Source: an uncultured Clostridia bacterium (GTDB lineage Bacteria > Bacillota > Clostridia > Oscillospirales > Ruminococcaceae). From it: 5,882 nt of DNA. Each line of letters begins with the position of its first letter. Positions within the stretch are counted from its first letter, which is position 1. The DNA lies in NCBI GenBank assembly GCA_947165805.1, contig CAMVBT010000164.1:1-5882 (forward strand). The letters run 5' to 3'. A program made the position numbers and the translations under genes. Of this stretch, positions 1 to 5,458 are shown piece by piece. A model generated the notes under the pieces. It did no database searches and was not told where the DNA came from. It worked only from the letters and a program-made list of their open reading frames with translations.

Positions 1-120
1 CTCGGCAACTGTGGTCTCCTCGTCGGGAGTCTCTTCTTCCTCGGGAGCCGTGGTCTCTTCCGCTGTGGTGGTCTCCTCGGGTGTTTCCTCTTCCTCGTCC
101 TCTTCCGGAGTGGTATCGGG
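1..120 (-). repeat. Thr/Glu-rich low-complexity stalk coding repeat
   Basis: The last visible 40 or so codons of the adhesin are imperfect repeats of Glu, Thr and Pro codons: TPEEDEEEETPEETTTAEE, then TTAPEEEETPDEETTVAE. At DNA level this is a reiterated GAG/GAA and ACC/ACA pattern (ggtctcctcg / ggtctcttcc on the plus strand). Such highly acidic, Thr-rich tracts act as extended spacers between adhesive domain and anchor. They are prone to length change by slippage. The tract continues out of the window. Confidence 0.7.
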
Positions 121-1077
121 AGTTCTTATCGTGTTATCGAGGTCGGTGTCATCGAACAGGGAAGAACCGAACTCGATGTTGCCGGAGAAGGAATTTCCTA
201 TTACCTGACCCTCAAAGTGAGCGTTGTAGGGAGCGGAGTTGCTGGAAACGATGTTGGAATCGGGAGCGAGTATGCAGCCGACGCCGGAGCCGATGACAAC
301 ATTGTTGCCGCCGGGTATATTGAACAGCACCTTGGAGTTGCCGTACTTGTTGCCGGAGGTGAGCTGACCGGTGGTGCTGTATGTGGCGCCCCAGTTGAAA
401 GTGAGGTCAACAGCGCCCGCGCCGGTGATGTTGATGATAACGGTCGAGCCGTCGGGTACATCGAAGAAGATGCCGTGCTCTGCGGAAGCGCCTGTTCCTG
501 CGGTGCTGCCCTTGAGAGCGTTCCATTCGTCAACGGTGAGATTGAATATATTAACGTCGGAGTTGGAGCCTGTGAAAGTAAGAACACCGTAGCGGTCGGA
601 AACTTCGGTATCTTCGGTGGAGTCGAGGGAAGCGACCTTGCCGCTTACGTCCCTGAGCTGTGTGAAGGCGCTCTCGAAGTCAACGGAGCAGTTAGCGCCC
701 TGGCAAAGCTGGCCGTCAACGGTACCCGTAACGGTGCCTGCTACCTGCACTACGCTGCACTTCTGGCTGTTGGAAACGCCGACATCATAATTGCCGCCGA
801 CTGCGAGAACGCCGTTTCCGTCGCCTGCGTCAACGTTGTTATGTATGGTCTGTCTGTAATTTCCGCTGAGGAACACGTTATAGGAGCCTGCGGCGCCGAG
901 AATGCTCTGTACCGAGGTGCCGAGGTCCGCCTCACCGGTGAAGTCGTTGTTGTTGTTGTCATTGCCCCCGTCGTAAGCGCCCGCTGTGATGCTGCCTGCC
1001 GCCGATCCGGTGACAGCTGCGGAGAATACAAGGGCTGCAATAGCTTTGCTCAGAATCCTTCTGCTCTTGATATCCAT
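1..1077 (-). CDS. Secreted choice-of-anchor A type adhesin, 3' end outside window
   Basis: A surface-exposed adhesive protein of unknown ligand; 359 codons are visible and the frame is still open at base 1. Residues 1-34 form a signal peptide: basic start (MDIKSRR), hydrophobic core AIAALVFSAAVTGSAAG, likely cleavage after TAGA. Residues about 60-305 resemble the choice-of-anchor A / putative adhesive domain. It opens with GSYNVFLSGNYRQT and LAVGGNYDVG, and closes with VLFNIPGGNNVVIGSG, CILAPDSN and FEGQVIGNSF, the family's usual 'LAP...G.viA.s' ending. From about residue 320 the protein becomes a Thr/Glu/Pro low-complexity stalk, as expected before a cell-surface anchor, but the anchor itself lies outside. 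Four cysteines (107, 125, 130, 268) could form disulfides. The ATG at 1077-1075 has AAAGGAG 8 nt upstream and its own sigma-A promoter. It sits downstream of the pilT terminator, so it is a separate unit. Family assignment is from recalled motifs; confidence is good for 'secreted adhesin-like', moderate for the exact family. Confidence 0.8.
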   Translation of the reverse strand, partial: MDIKSRRILSKAIAALVFSAAVTGSAAGSITAGAYDGGNDNNNNDFTGEADLGTSVQSILGAAGSYNVFLSGNYRQTIHNNVDAGDGNGVLAVGGNYDVGVSNSQKCSVVQVAGTVTGTVDGQLCQGANCSVDFESAFTQLRDVSGKVASLDSTEDTEVSDRYGVLTFTGSNSDVNIFNLTVDEWNALKGSTAGTGASAEHGIFFDVPDGSTVIINITGAGAVDLTFNWGATYSTTGQLTSGNKYGNSKVLFNIPGGNNVVIGSGVGCILAPDSNIVSSNSAPYNAHFEGQVIGNSFSGNIEFGSSLFDDTDLDNTIRTPDTTPEEDEEEETPEETTTAEETTAPEEEETPDEETTVAE

Positions 1078-1085
1078 AAGACCCA

Positions 1086-1092
1086 CTCCTTT
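1086..1092 (-). promoter_or_regulatory. Ribosome binding site of the adhesin
   Basis: AAAGGAG on the minus strand, 8 nt before the ATG at 1077-1075. It fixes this start over the internal methionine codons, and the predicted signal peptide follows immediately. Confidence 0.8.
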
Positions 1093-1102
1093 GATTTTTT
1101 CT

Positions 1103-1159
1103 CAGATGGCCGTGGGGTAAAAACTCTGATTTTTTATCTGGTTCTCCCCGTCTTTACCC
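1103..1159 (-). other. Adhesin 5' leader with interleaved inverted repeats (possible pseudoknot)
   Basis: Inside the predicted leader of about 78 nt, GGGTAAA (1159-1153) is complementary to TTTACCC (1121-1115). CAGAT (1140-1136) is complementary to ATCTG (1107-1103). Read along the RNA the order is a-b-a'-b', the topology of an H-type pseudoknot. The ribosome site lies 10 nt past the last segment. I recognise no known riboswitch class here. The 7-bp pairing is credible; the 5-bp pairing may be chance. Confidence 0.3.
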
Positions 1160-1161
1160 TT

Positions 1162-1190
1162 ACTATATATCTTTTTCCCCCAAAAGTCAA
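1162..1190 (-). promoter_or_regulatory. Sigma-A type promoter of the adhesin
   Basis: On the minus strand there is TTGACT (1190-1185, -35), a 17-bp spacer, and TATAGT (1167-1162, -10). Each hexamer is one base from TTGACA and TATAAT, with optimal spacing. The start site should fall near 1155, giving a leader of about 78 nt to the ATG. The 13 bp downstream of the -35 contain G5 and A5 tracts. No other comparable promoter was found in the intergenic region. Confidence 0.85.
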
Positions 1191-1212
1191 TACCTTTTTG
1201 TGCATTTTAATG

Positions 1213-1239
1213 CTCGTTTCACGCTAATTTTACTCGTTT
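1213..1239 (-). repeat. AAACGAG direct repeats upstream of the -35 box
   Basis: On the minus strand AAACGAG occurs at 1239-1233 and again at 1219-1213, exactly 20 bp apart, ending 22 bp upstream of the -35 hexamer. A third related copy in the opposite orientation (AAACGAA on the plus strand) lies at 1254-1260. Two half-sites about two helical turns apart, just upstream of a promoter, are the usual arrangement for a transcription activator such as a response regulator. No binding protein can be named. Confidence 0.4.
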
Positions 1240-1333
1240 TCGGATCGTAACGTAAACGAAACTCCGCCCCGTCACACTGCACAAATTAACTGAAAAAAAT
1301 ATGGAGTACCTGTACAAATTTTCCTCTTTCCCA

Positions 1334-1359
1334 TGTAAATGAAAACGTTATCATTTACA
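1334..1359. promoter_or_regulatory. 26-bp palindrome containing a CcpA cre-like operator
   Basis: TGTAAATGA and TCATTTACA are perfect 9-bp inverted arms around an 8-bp centre containing the palindrome AACGTT. Within it, ATGAAAACGTTATCA (1339-1353) matches every position of the B. subtilis CcpA consensus WTGNAANCGNWNNCW. The central CG with flanking A/T symmetry is typical of LacI-family operators. It lies about 190 bp upstream of the predicted adhesin start site, too far for simple promoter blocking. Confidence 0.55.
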
Positions 1360-1404
1360 CGGCAAGTTTCCGATCCGGCTTCCGTGAGAGAAAAAATGAT
1401 GTTG

Positions 1405-1419
1405 ATGAAAGCGCTTACA
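1405..1419. promoter_or_regulatory. Second CcpA cre-like operator
   Basis: ATGAAAGCGCTTACA matches WTGNAANCGNWNNCW at every position and has the symmetric core AAGCGCTT. Its centre is 66 bp from the centre of the first cre-like site. It lies just beyond the pilT terminator, between that terminator and the adhesin promoter. The pair suggests cooperative or looping control by CcpA or another LacI-family regulator. Confidence 0.55.
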
Positions 1420-1428
1420 TTCGGGAGA

Positions 1429-1462
1429 GAAAAAACTGCTCTCCGCGGACACGGAGAGCAGT
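1429..1462 (-). terminator. Intrinsic terminator after pilT
   Basis: ACTGCTCTCCG and CGGAGAGCAGT form a perfect 11-bp stem with a 6-nt loop (1435-1462), about 17 nt after the pilT stop. On the minus strand the stem is followed by a T6 run (1435-1430, the first T inside the stem). On the plus strand it is followed by A residues, so it acts only for minus-strand transcripts. It separates the pilus operon from the adhesin gene. Confidence 0.93.
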
Positions 1463-1478
1463 AAAAACAAAGCAAAAT

Positions 1479-2534
1479 TCATATCTGTACGCGCTTGTTC
1501 ATGAGCTCGGGGTTATAGGCGTACTCAACGGCGGTCTCGGCGGTTATGATGCCTTTGCGGAACATATTGACGATGCAGTTGTCCATAGTTTCCATACCCT
1601 GCGAGGACTGGATAACGGCGTCGATCTGGTGGGTCTTTTCCTCGCGGATCATGGTTCTGATGGCGCTGTTCATGGTCATTATCTCGAAAGCGGGGACGAG
1701 CCTGCCGTCCACGGAGGGGAGGAGCTGCTGGGAGATGACGGCCTTGAGCACCATGGAGAGCTGGATTCGTATCTGGTGCTGCTGAGCGGTGGGGAAGACG
1801 TCGATGATACGGTCTATGGTGTTTGCGGCACCGAGGGTATGCAGGGTGGAGAACACGAGCTGACCGGTCTCGGCGGCTGTCATGGCGACGTTTATGGTCT
1901 CATAGTCGCGCATCTCGCCGAGCAGGATAACGTCGGGGGACTGGCGGAGCACAGCGCGCAGTGCGTCGAGGTAGCTCATGGTGTCGATATTGATCTCGCG
2001 CTGGCTGATGATGCACTGCTTATGGCGGTGGAGGAACTCTATCGGGTCCTCGATAGTGATGATATGGCCGCTTCTTGTGGAGTTTATGTGGTCGATGAGG
2101 CAGGCGAGGGTAGTGGACTTACCGTTGCCCGCGGAGCCGGTGATGAGCACGATGCCGTTCTTGCTGTCGGCGAGGCTCATGACGGAATCGGGGATACCGA
2201 GGTCGGAGGCCTTGGGCAGCTCGAATGGCACGAAACGCAGCACAGCGGAATACGATCCGCGCTGGCTGTATATATTGGCTCTGAAGCGTCCGACACCTGC
2301 GACGGCGAAGGAGAAGTCGAGCTCATTGCGCATATCGTCGTGCTGGCGCGGGTCGATACGGGCGAGCTCATATATCTGGTAGACGAGGTCCTTGGTATCG
2401 GGGGGGAGGAGGTGCTCCTCGCCTTTCTGGACGAGTTTTCCGGACACTTTGTAGCTGAGCAGCGCGCCTGTGATTATGAATATATCCGAGGCGTTCATTC
2501 CTGCTGCTGCCTTGAGAATGTCGATGATCTTCAT
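1479..2534 (-). CDS. pilT: PilT-family type IV pilus retraction ATPase
   Basis: Hexameric cytoplasmic ATPase that powers pilus retraction, and with it twitching and surface pulling. The 351-aa length is normal for PilT. Visible motifs: N-terminal ASDIFI (15-20, usually ASDLH-like); Walker A GSAGNGKST (133-141); Asp box IITIEDPIEFLH (158-169); Walker B DVILLGEMRD (201-210); His box STLHT (229-233); and AIRTMIREEKTHQI (291-304), the PilT-specific AIRNLIRE element, which separates it from PilB/GspE. There is no N-terminal MSHE domain or zinc tetracysteine as in PilB. The Walker A has A-G-N where most PilT proteins have T-G-S, but all catalytic residues are present. The ATG at 2534 is preceded by GAAAGGAT about 9 nt upstream. 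It is the last gene of the operon, 55 nt after the preceding gene, with a terminator directly after. A PilU-type paralogue is the only close alternative. Confidence 0.95.
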   Translation of the reverse strand: MKIIDILKAAAGMNASDIFIITGALLSYKVSGKLVQKGEEHLLPPDTKDLVYQIYELARIDPRQHDDMRNELDFSFAVAGVGRFRANIYSQRGSYSAVLRFVPFELPKASDLGIPDSVMSLADSKNGIVLITGSAGNGKSTTLACLIDHINSTRSGHIITIEDPIEFLHRHKQCIISQREINIDTMSYLDALRAVLRQSPDVILLGEMRDYETINVAMTAAETGQLVFSTLHTLGAANTIDRIIDVFPTAQQHQIRIQLSMVLKAVISQQLLPSVDGRLVPAFEIMTMNSAIRTMIREEKTHQIDAVIQSSQGMETMDNCIVNMFRKGIITAETAVEYAYNPELMNKRVQI

Positions 2535-2566
2535 AGTTCCCTATCCTTTCAGAATAATATGTTGAT

Positions 2567-2588
2567 AGTTAACTGTACACTGTTAACT
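2567..2588. repeat. Inverted repeat in the spacer before pilT
   Basis: AGTTAAC and GTTAACT are perfect 7-bp arms separated by 8 nt, in the 55-nt gap between the preceding stop and the pilT start. Because GTTAAC is itself palindromic, GTTAACTG also occurs as a direct repeat. There is no T run after it, so it is not a normal terminator. It could be an operator, or an mRNA hairpin that sets pilT expression apart from the pilin-like genes. No convincing promoter was found in the gap. Confidence 0.45.
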
Positions 2589-2589
2589 G

Positions 2590-3084
2590 CTAAAAAGTTC
2601 CGTCCCAGACATTGAGGTGTGTGTCGGTCGCGGCGTCGGCGGGGACGGTCTGCCAGCGGGTGACATCGTAGCGCTTGTTTTCGTGGAGCTCGGGGCTCTC
2701 GTAAACGGTGACCGCGCACATCAGGGTGAGCTTGTCGGTGACGGGGCAGCTCCACGACACGTTATAGCCGTCGGGGCAGGGGGTCGTCTGTACGTCCCCG
2801 GCCTGCGCCGCAGTGTCGGCAAATGTCATGAAAAGTCCGCTCTGCGCCGCCTCATAGGCCGCTTCGTCGAGCTTCATCAGTATCCTGTTCGCACTGCTCT
2901 CGGCTGCGTAGTATGCCGCCGAGTTGTCGCGGTGCTTCGTGCGAAGGCTGTCGTTCATGCCCGCCGCCGAGAATGACATCACCGCGAGCGCGGTAAGGCA
3001 TATCATCACGAATATCATGATCAGCGACACATAGCCTGTGCCGAGACCGTTCTGCGAAATACTGCCGTCGTTTCTGTCACGCAT
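2590..3084 (-). CDS. PilX-like minor pilin or pilus accessory protein
   Basis: A 164-aa membrane-anchored extracytoplasmic protein, probably a minor pilin or assembly factor. A short polar start is followed by one hydrophobic helix at about 18-40 (GYVSLIMIFVMICLTALAVM). Then comes SLRTKHRDNSAAYYAAESSANRILMKLDEA; the YYAAESSANRIL motif (58-69) resembles the post-helix segment of PilX-type pilus proteins (FYAAEAALNRA-like). The rest is a globular region with three cysteines (103, 113, 123) and no domain I can name. The ATG at 3084 overlaps the upstream stop by 8 nt, with GGAGG 8 nt before it, so the two genes are probably translationally coupled. A classic prepilin FTLIEL motif is absent. The exact role is inferred from the helix, the YYAAES motif and the position between pilin-like genes and pilT. 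Confidence 0.75.
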   Translation of the reverse strand: MRDRNDGSISQNGLGTGYVSLIMIFVMICLTALAVMSFSAAGMNDSLRTKHRDNSAAYYAAESSANRILMKLDEAAYEAAQSGLFMTFADTAAQAGDVQTTPCPDGYNVSWSCPVTDKLTLMCAVTVYESPELHENKRYDVTRWQTVPADAATDTHLNVWDGTF

Positions 3085-3598
3085 CGTTACCGCCTCCGTT
3101 CCCCGCCGCGAACGACGGTATGTAAGCCGAGCATTTCTGCTCTATCAGCATATCCGCGGTGTTTCCCGTCTCAAAGACGAGTATCTCCGCCTCGGAATAT
3201 CTGCCGCAGACCGTTTCCTCGGCAGTTTCAAAGAGCTGCACCGTGACGCGGCCGTAGGCTTCTCTGCCCTCGGGAGTCACAAGAGGCTTGCTGTCCTCGT
3301 CGAGCACTATCGTGCGGCTGCCGTCGGCTCCGACCGTCGCGGCGCCGACGCCGTAGACCTTGTCCGCCGAAGCGTCTATGTCGCCCGTCAGTGCGTAGAC
3401 CTCCGAGAATGACTGCACATCTGTCAGCGCCTGCTCATATCTCGCGCTCTTTACCGCCTTCCTGTCCGCCGTGACGAACATATTCAGCACCACCGCGCCG
3501 CCTATGCTCAGGAACAGCAGCACGATCAGCAGCTCCACGAAGAACAGGTTCATGGGCGTTTTTCTGTGTTTTTGTTTCAGCTTTATCAGACCTGTCAC
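3077..3598 (-). CDS. Type IV pilin-like protein
   Basis: About 173 aa. The N-terminus has a basic leader (LIKLKQKHRK) and then NLFFVELLIVLLFLSIGGAVVL (17-38), a prepilin-type helix with the conserved Glu (22) in the FVELLIVL block that parallels FTLIELLIVI. The residue before the expected mature N-terminus is Asn, or Pro/Met nearby, rather than the usual Gly, so PilD processing is uncertain. The soluble part is a small C-terminal domain with two cysteines (131, 156) and a Gly/Asn-rich tail. I chose GTG at 3598. It overlaps the upstream TGA as GTGA and has AGGAG 6 nt upstream. A longer frame from GTG at 3613 has no good ribosome site and overlaps the upstream gene by 19 nt. ATG at residue 16 is also possible but lacks a clear ribosome site. 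Likely a minor pilin incorporated in, or priming, the pilus; it may be the most pilin-like member here. Confidence 0.75.
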   Translation of the reverse strand: MTGLIKLKQKHRKTPMNLFFVELLIVLLFLSIGGAVVLNMFVTADRKAVKSARYEQALTDVQSFSEVYALTGDIDASADKVYGVGAATVGADGSRTIVLDEDSKPLVTPEGREAYGRVTVQLFETAEETVCGRYSEAEILVFETGNTADMLIEQKCSAYIPSFAAGNGGGNDA

Positions 3599-4047
3599 TC
3601 CTTGCTCCTGCACAGTGCCGTGTAGGTTCTTTCACCGGAGACTACGGATACCGAGTAAAGTCCCGGCTCCTCCTCCTTTATCACGAGCTTCGACGACGGG
3701 AATATCACGTCGCCGCCGTCGTAGGTGACCTCCGCGGACGCGCGTATGTTCTTCTCGGCTATGCCGCCGTCCGTGTTCATGATGATGCAGGCGGTCTCGT
3801 CGGAGTACACCGCAAGTCCGCTGCCGTCACCGAGCACGACCGAGCTCCCGCCGCGTATCTTGTTGGTCACATAGCTGACCGCCGCAGAGGAGCTGAACGT
3901 ATTCCTGAAATTGTCCGAAATGCGCGAATATGTGCTGACGCCCGCGGCTACAATTATAAGAGAGCACACGGCAAACAGCAGGAACAGTATCATGCTGCCC
4001 ACCGAGCTCACCGAGTTCGCCAGCTTCCTTCCCAATAGACTTCGCAT
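3595..4047 (-). CDS. Single-helix pilus-cluster protein, DUF4860-like
   Basis: A 150-aa protein with a basic N-terminus (MRSLLGRKLANS), one membrane helix (18-38, GSMILFLLFAVCSLIIVAAG), and an extracytoplasmic beta-rich domain. The pattern SAAVSYVTNKIRGGSSVVLGDGSGLAVY after the helix, and the position in a clostridial T4P operon, fit my recollection of the DUF4860 family. That assignment is from memory and needs a profile search. There is no prepilin Glu in the helix, so it may be an assembly or alignment protein rather than a processed pilin. The ATG at 4047 follows the upstream TAA by 5 nt; the ribosome site (GGGGTAAGAG) is weak and overlaps that stop, suggesting coupled translation. Its TGA overlaps the next start as GTGA. 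Confidence 0.7.
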   Translation of the reverse strand: MRSLLGRKLANSVSSVGSMILFLLFAVCSLIIVAAGVSTYSRISDNFRNTFSSSAAVSYVTNKIRGGSSVVLGDGSGLAVYSDETACIIMNTDGGIAEKNIRASAEVTYDGGDVIFPSSKLVIKEEEPGLYSVSVVSGERTYTALCRSKE

Positions 4048-4052
4048 CGCTC

Positions 4053-4385
4053 TTACCCCGCAGACTGCCCGTTCACCGTCACAGTCACCGACGGCATTAT
4101 GTCCGCCGAGATGTATTTGTAGTGGACGAGGTATTTGTTTTCTTCATATTTGACGCCGTAGCTCTCCCGCAGATACTCAAGGCTCTCCGGGTACACGCCC
4201 TCTATCGAGTAGCACAGCACCGCGCCGTTCACCACAGACTGCTTCACGTTCTCGAGGCGCTTCTCCTCCGTCATGCTCCGTGCCGTGCCGAGCCCCGCGG
4301 CCAGCCATACCATCAGCGCCGCGAAGAGAAGTATGCCGAAGACCGTGACGAACGTTTTCAGCCTATATTGCTTCTTTCCGTTCAT
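4053..4385 (-). CDS. Small pilin-like membrane protein
   Basis: A 110-aa protein: cytoplasmic basic start (MNGKKQYRLK), one helix (11-34, TFVTVFGILLFAALMVWLAAGLG), then a short extracytoplasmic segment. The stretch VKQSVVNGAVLCYSIEGVYPESLEYLRE (47-74) resembles the pseudopilin pattern in which a helix with A-x-x-C/A-Y-x-x-x-G-x-Y-P leads to P-x-x-L-x-x-L. YLVHYKYISADIMPSVTV follows near the C-terminus. No Glu is visible in the hydrophobic part and no Gly cleavage site, so it is pilin-like in architecture only. The ATG at 4385 has GGAGG 4 nt upstream and lies 13 nt after the pilC stop. Confidence is high that it is a real gene and moderate for its role as a pilus component. Confidence 0.72.
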   Translation of the reverse strand: MNGKKQYRLKTFVTVFGILLFAALMVWLAAGLGTARSMTEEKRLENVKQSVVNGAVLCYSIEGVYPESLEYLRESYGVKYEENKYLVHYKYISADIMPSVTVTVNGQSAG

Positions 4386-4389
4386 ATTT

Positions 4390-4394
4390 CCTCC
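4390..4394 (-). promoter_or_regulatory. Ribosome binding site of the 110-aa pilin-like gene
   Basis: GGAGG (within CGGAGGAAAT) ends 4 nt before the ATG at 4385-4383, in the 13-nt gap after pilC. Spacing is slightly short but the match to the anti-SD is strong. Confidence 0.65.
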
Positions 4395-4398
4395 GTTT

Positions 4399-5445
4399 TT
4401 ATCCGAGGACGGACATAATGTCCATCATAGGCAGCATCACCGCGAGCAGGATAGCGCCGATCATAACGGCCATTATAGCTATCATCACGGGCTCGATGAC
4501 CGCGACAAGGTTCTCGCTCGTAGCGGTCGCCGCGTCGGAGCAGCGCACGCTTATCTTCTTCCAAGACTCGTCGAATGCGCCGGACTTGTACGCCATTTTC
4601 AGTGAGCGGGAGTATATGGGCGGCAGTATCTCAGCCTTGTACAGCGCGTCGGCGAAGGGCTCGCCCTCGATGACTTCCTTGCGGCACTGCTCGATGCGGC
4701 CGCTCATCTTCTTGTCGTTTATCAGCAGGGACACGTTCTCGAGAGCCTCCGAGGCCTCGATGCCGCTGGAGACCATCATGCTCATCGCGCTCGCGAACTT
4801 CGCCTGCGTGAAGTACGCCGCCGTTTTCTTCGTCGCGAAGAAGCCCGCCGCGAACGAGGCGAGTTTGTTCCGGAATCCCGGCAGCTTCGACAGCAGAGCC
4901 GTGACTACAGAAGCGATGAGTATGACCGAGAGTACGATAAGTATAATGGTGCCGGTCGTGTAGGCGTAGCGGACGCTCGCGTCAACGACCTCGCGCACGC
5001 TGCTGTCGAACTGCCCGAAGATGTCCGAGAACATCGGTATCACCTGTAATATCAGCACAATCATTATGACCGCCATCATAGCAATGAGTACCAGCGGGTG
5101 GACAACGGCGCTGCGTATGCTGCGGAGCCTGTCCGCCGTGTCCTCGTAGTATCCGGAGAGACCCTTGAGCACGTCGTCGAGGCGTCCGGACAGTGTGCCT
5201 ATCTTTACCATATTGACCGCGTACTGCGGGAAAGCCCCGCTCTCTTCCATGGACTCGAACAGCGTCCTGCCGTCGGTGAGGCTCTTTTCAAGGGCCTTTG
5301 CAGCCGCGAGCACGTTCTTGTCCTCTGAGTTCTCGCCTATCATAGCCGCGCCCTCGGACAGCGGTATGCCCGAGTTTATCACAAGCGCGAGCTGCTCGCA
5401 GAAATAGGCGACTTCGTCGTTGTTCAGCTTTCTGATCTTTGCCAT
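4399..5445 (-). CDS. pilC: PilC/GspF-type inner-membrane platform protein
   Basis: Polytopic inner-membrane core protein of T4P and type II secretion machines; it couples the cytoplasmic ATPases to pilin insertion and extraction. The 348 aa contain two T2SSF repeats: the first from about residue 12 to 135 (FCEQLALVINSGIPLSEGAAMI; NMVKIGTLSGRLDDVLKGLSGYYE), the second from about 213 to 340 (QAKFASAMSMMVSSGIEASEAL; MAYKSGAFDESWKKIS). Membrane helices lie near 112-137, 161-184 and 312-345. The last includes the family hallmark IEPVMIAIMAVMIGAILLAVMLP. It is shorter than the roughly 400 aa usual for PilC because the N-terminal extension is minimal. The ATG at 5445 has AAAAGGAG 6 nt upstream, overlapping the previous stop. 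It lies in one operon with pilT and the pilin-like genes, which favours T4P over type II secretion. Confidence 0.93.
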   Translation of the reverse strand: MAKIRKLNNDEVAYFCEQLALVINSGIPLSEGAAMIGENSEDKNVLAAAKALEKSLTDGRTLFESMEESGAFPQYAVNMVKIGTLSGRLDDVLKGLSGYYEDTADRLRSIRSAVVHPLVLIAMMAVIMIVLILQVIPMFSDIFGQFDSSVREVVDASVRYAYTTGTIILIVLSVILIASVVTALLSKLPGFRNKLASFAAGFFATKKTAAYFTQAKFASAMSMMVSSGIEASEALENVSLLINDKKMSGRIEQCRKEVIEGEPFADALYKAEILPPIYSRSLKMAYKSGAFDESWKKISVRCSDAATATSENLVAVIEPVMIAIMAVMIGAILLAVMLPMMDIMSVLG

Positions 5446-5451
5446 AGCCTG

Positions 5452-5458
5452 CTCCTTT
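5452..5458 (-). promoter_or_regulatory. Ribosome binding site of pilC overlapping the upstream stop
   Basis: AAAGGAG on the minus strand, 6 nt before the pilC ATG. Its first A is the last base of the preceding TAA stop (5460-5458), so the end of the transglutaminase-like gene and the start of pilC are directly linked. Confidence 0.75.

Noticed and set aside
1081..1160. c-di-GMP riboswitch in the adhesin leader
   Set aside because: Attractive for an adhesin beside T4P genes, but the leader lacks the conserved GEMM core and tetraloop-receptor elements.
217..1227. 336-codon plus-strand open frame opposite the adhesin
   Set aside because: It mirrors the adhesin's codon structure, has no ribosome site or plausible domain, and crosses the adhesin promoter. 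The minus strand gives a signal peptide and a recognisable domain.
1305..1316. GTACCTGTAC as an operator
   Set aside because: Short, and its symmetry comes only from GTAC being palindromic by itself; not near promoter elements.
1272..1475. 67-aa minus-strand frame between pilT and the adhesin
   Set aside because: It starts within the pilT terminator hairpin and runs across both cre-like operators; no ribosome site and a composition typical of chance.
2535..2589. Separate promoter for pilT
   Set aside because: TATTAT is present in the gap, but no -35-like hexamer lies at 16-18 bp; the TTAACA candidate is too far.
1629..2615. 328-codon plus-strand open frame opposite pilT
   Set aside because: Shadow of the pilT coding strand; the minus strand has every PilT motif and a good ribosome site, while the plus-strand product has no recognisable feature.
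4399..5445. pilC homologue as part of a type II secretion system
   Set aside because: Co-transcription with a PilT-type ATPase, which type II secretion systems lack, and a Gram-positive context favour a type IV pilus.
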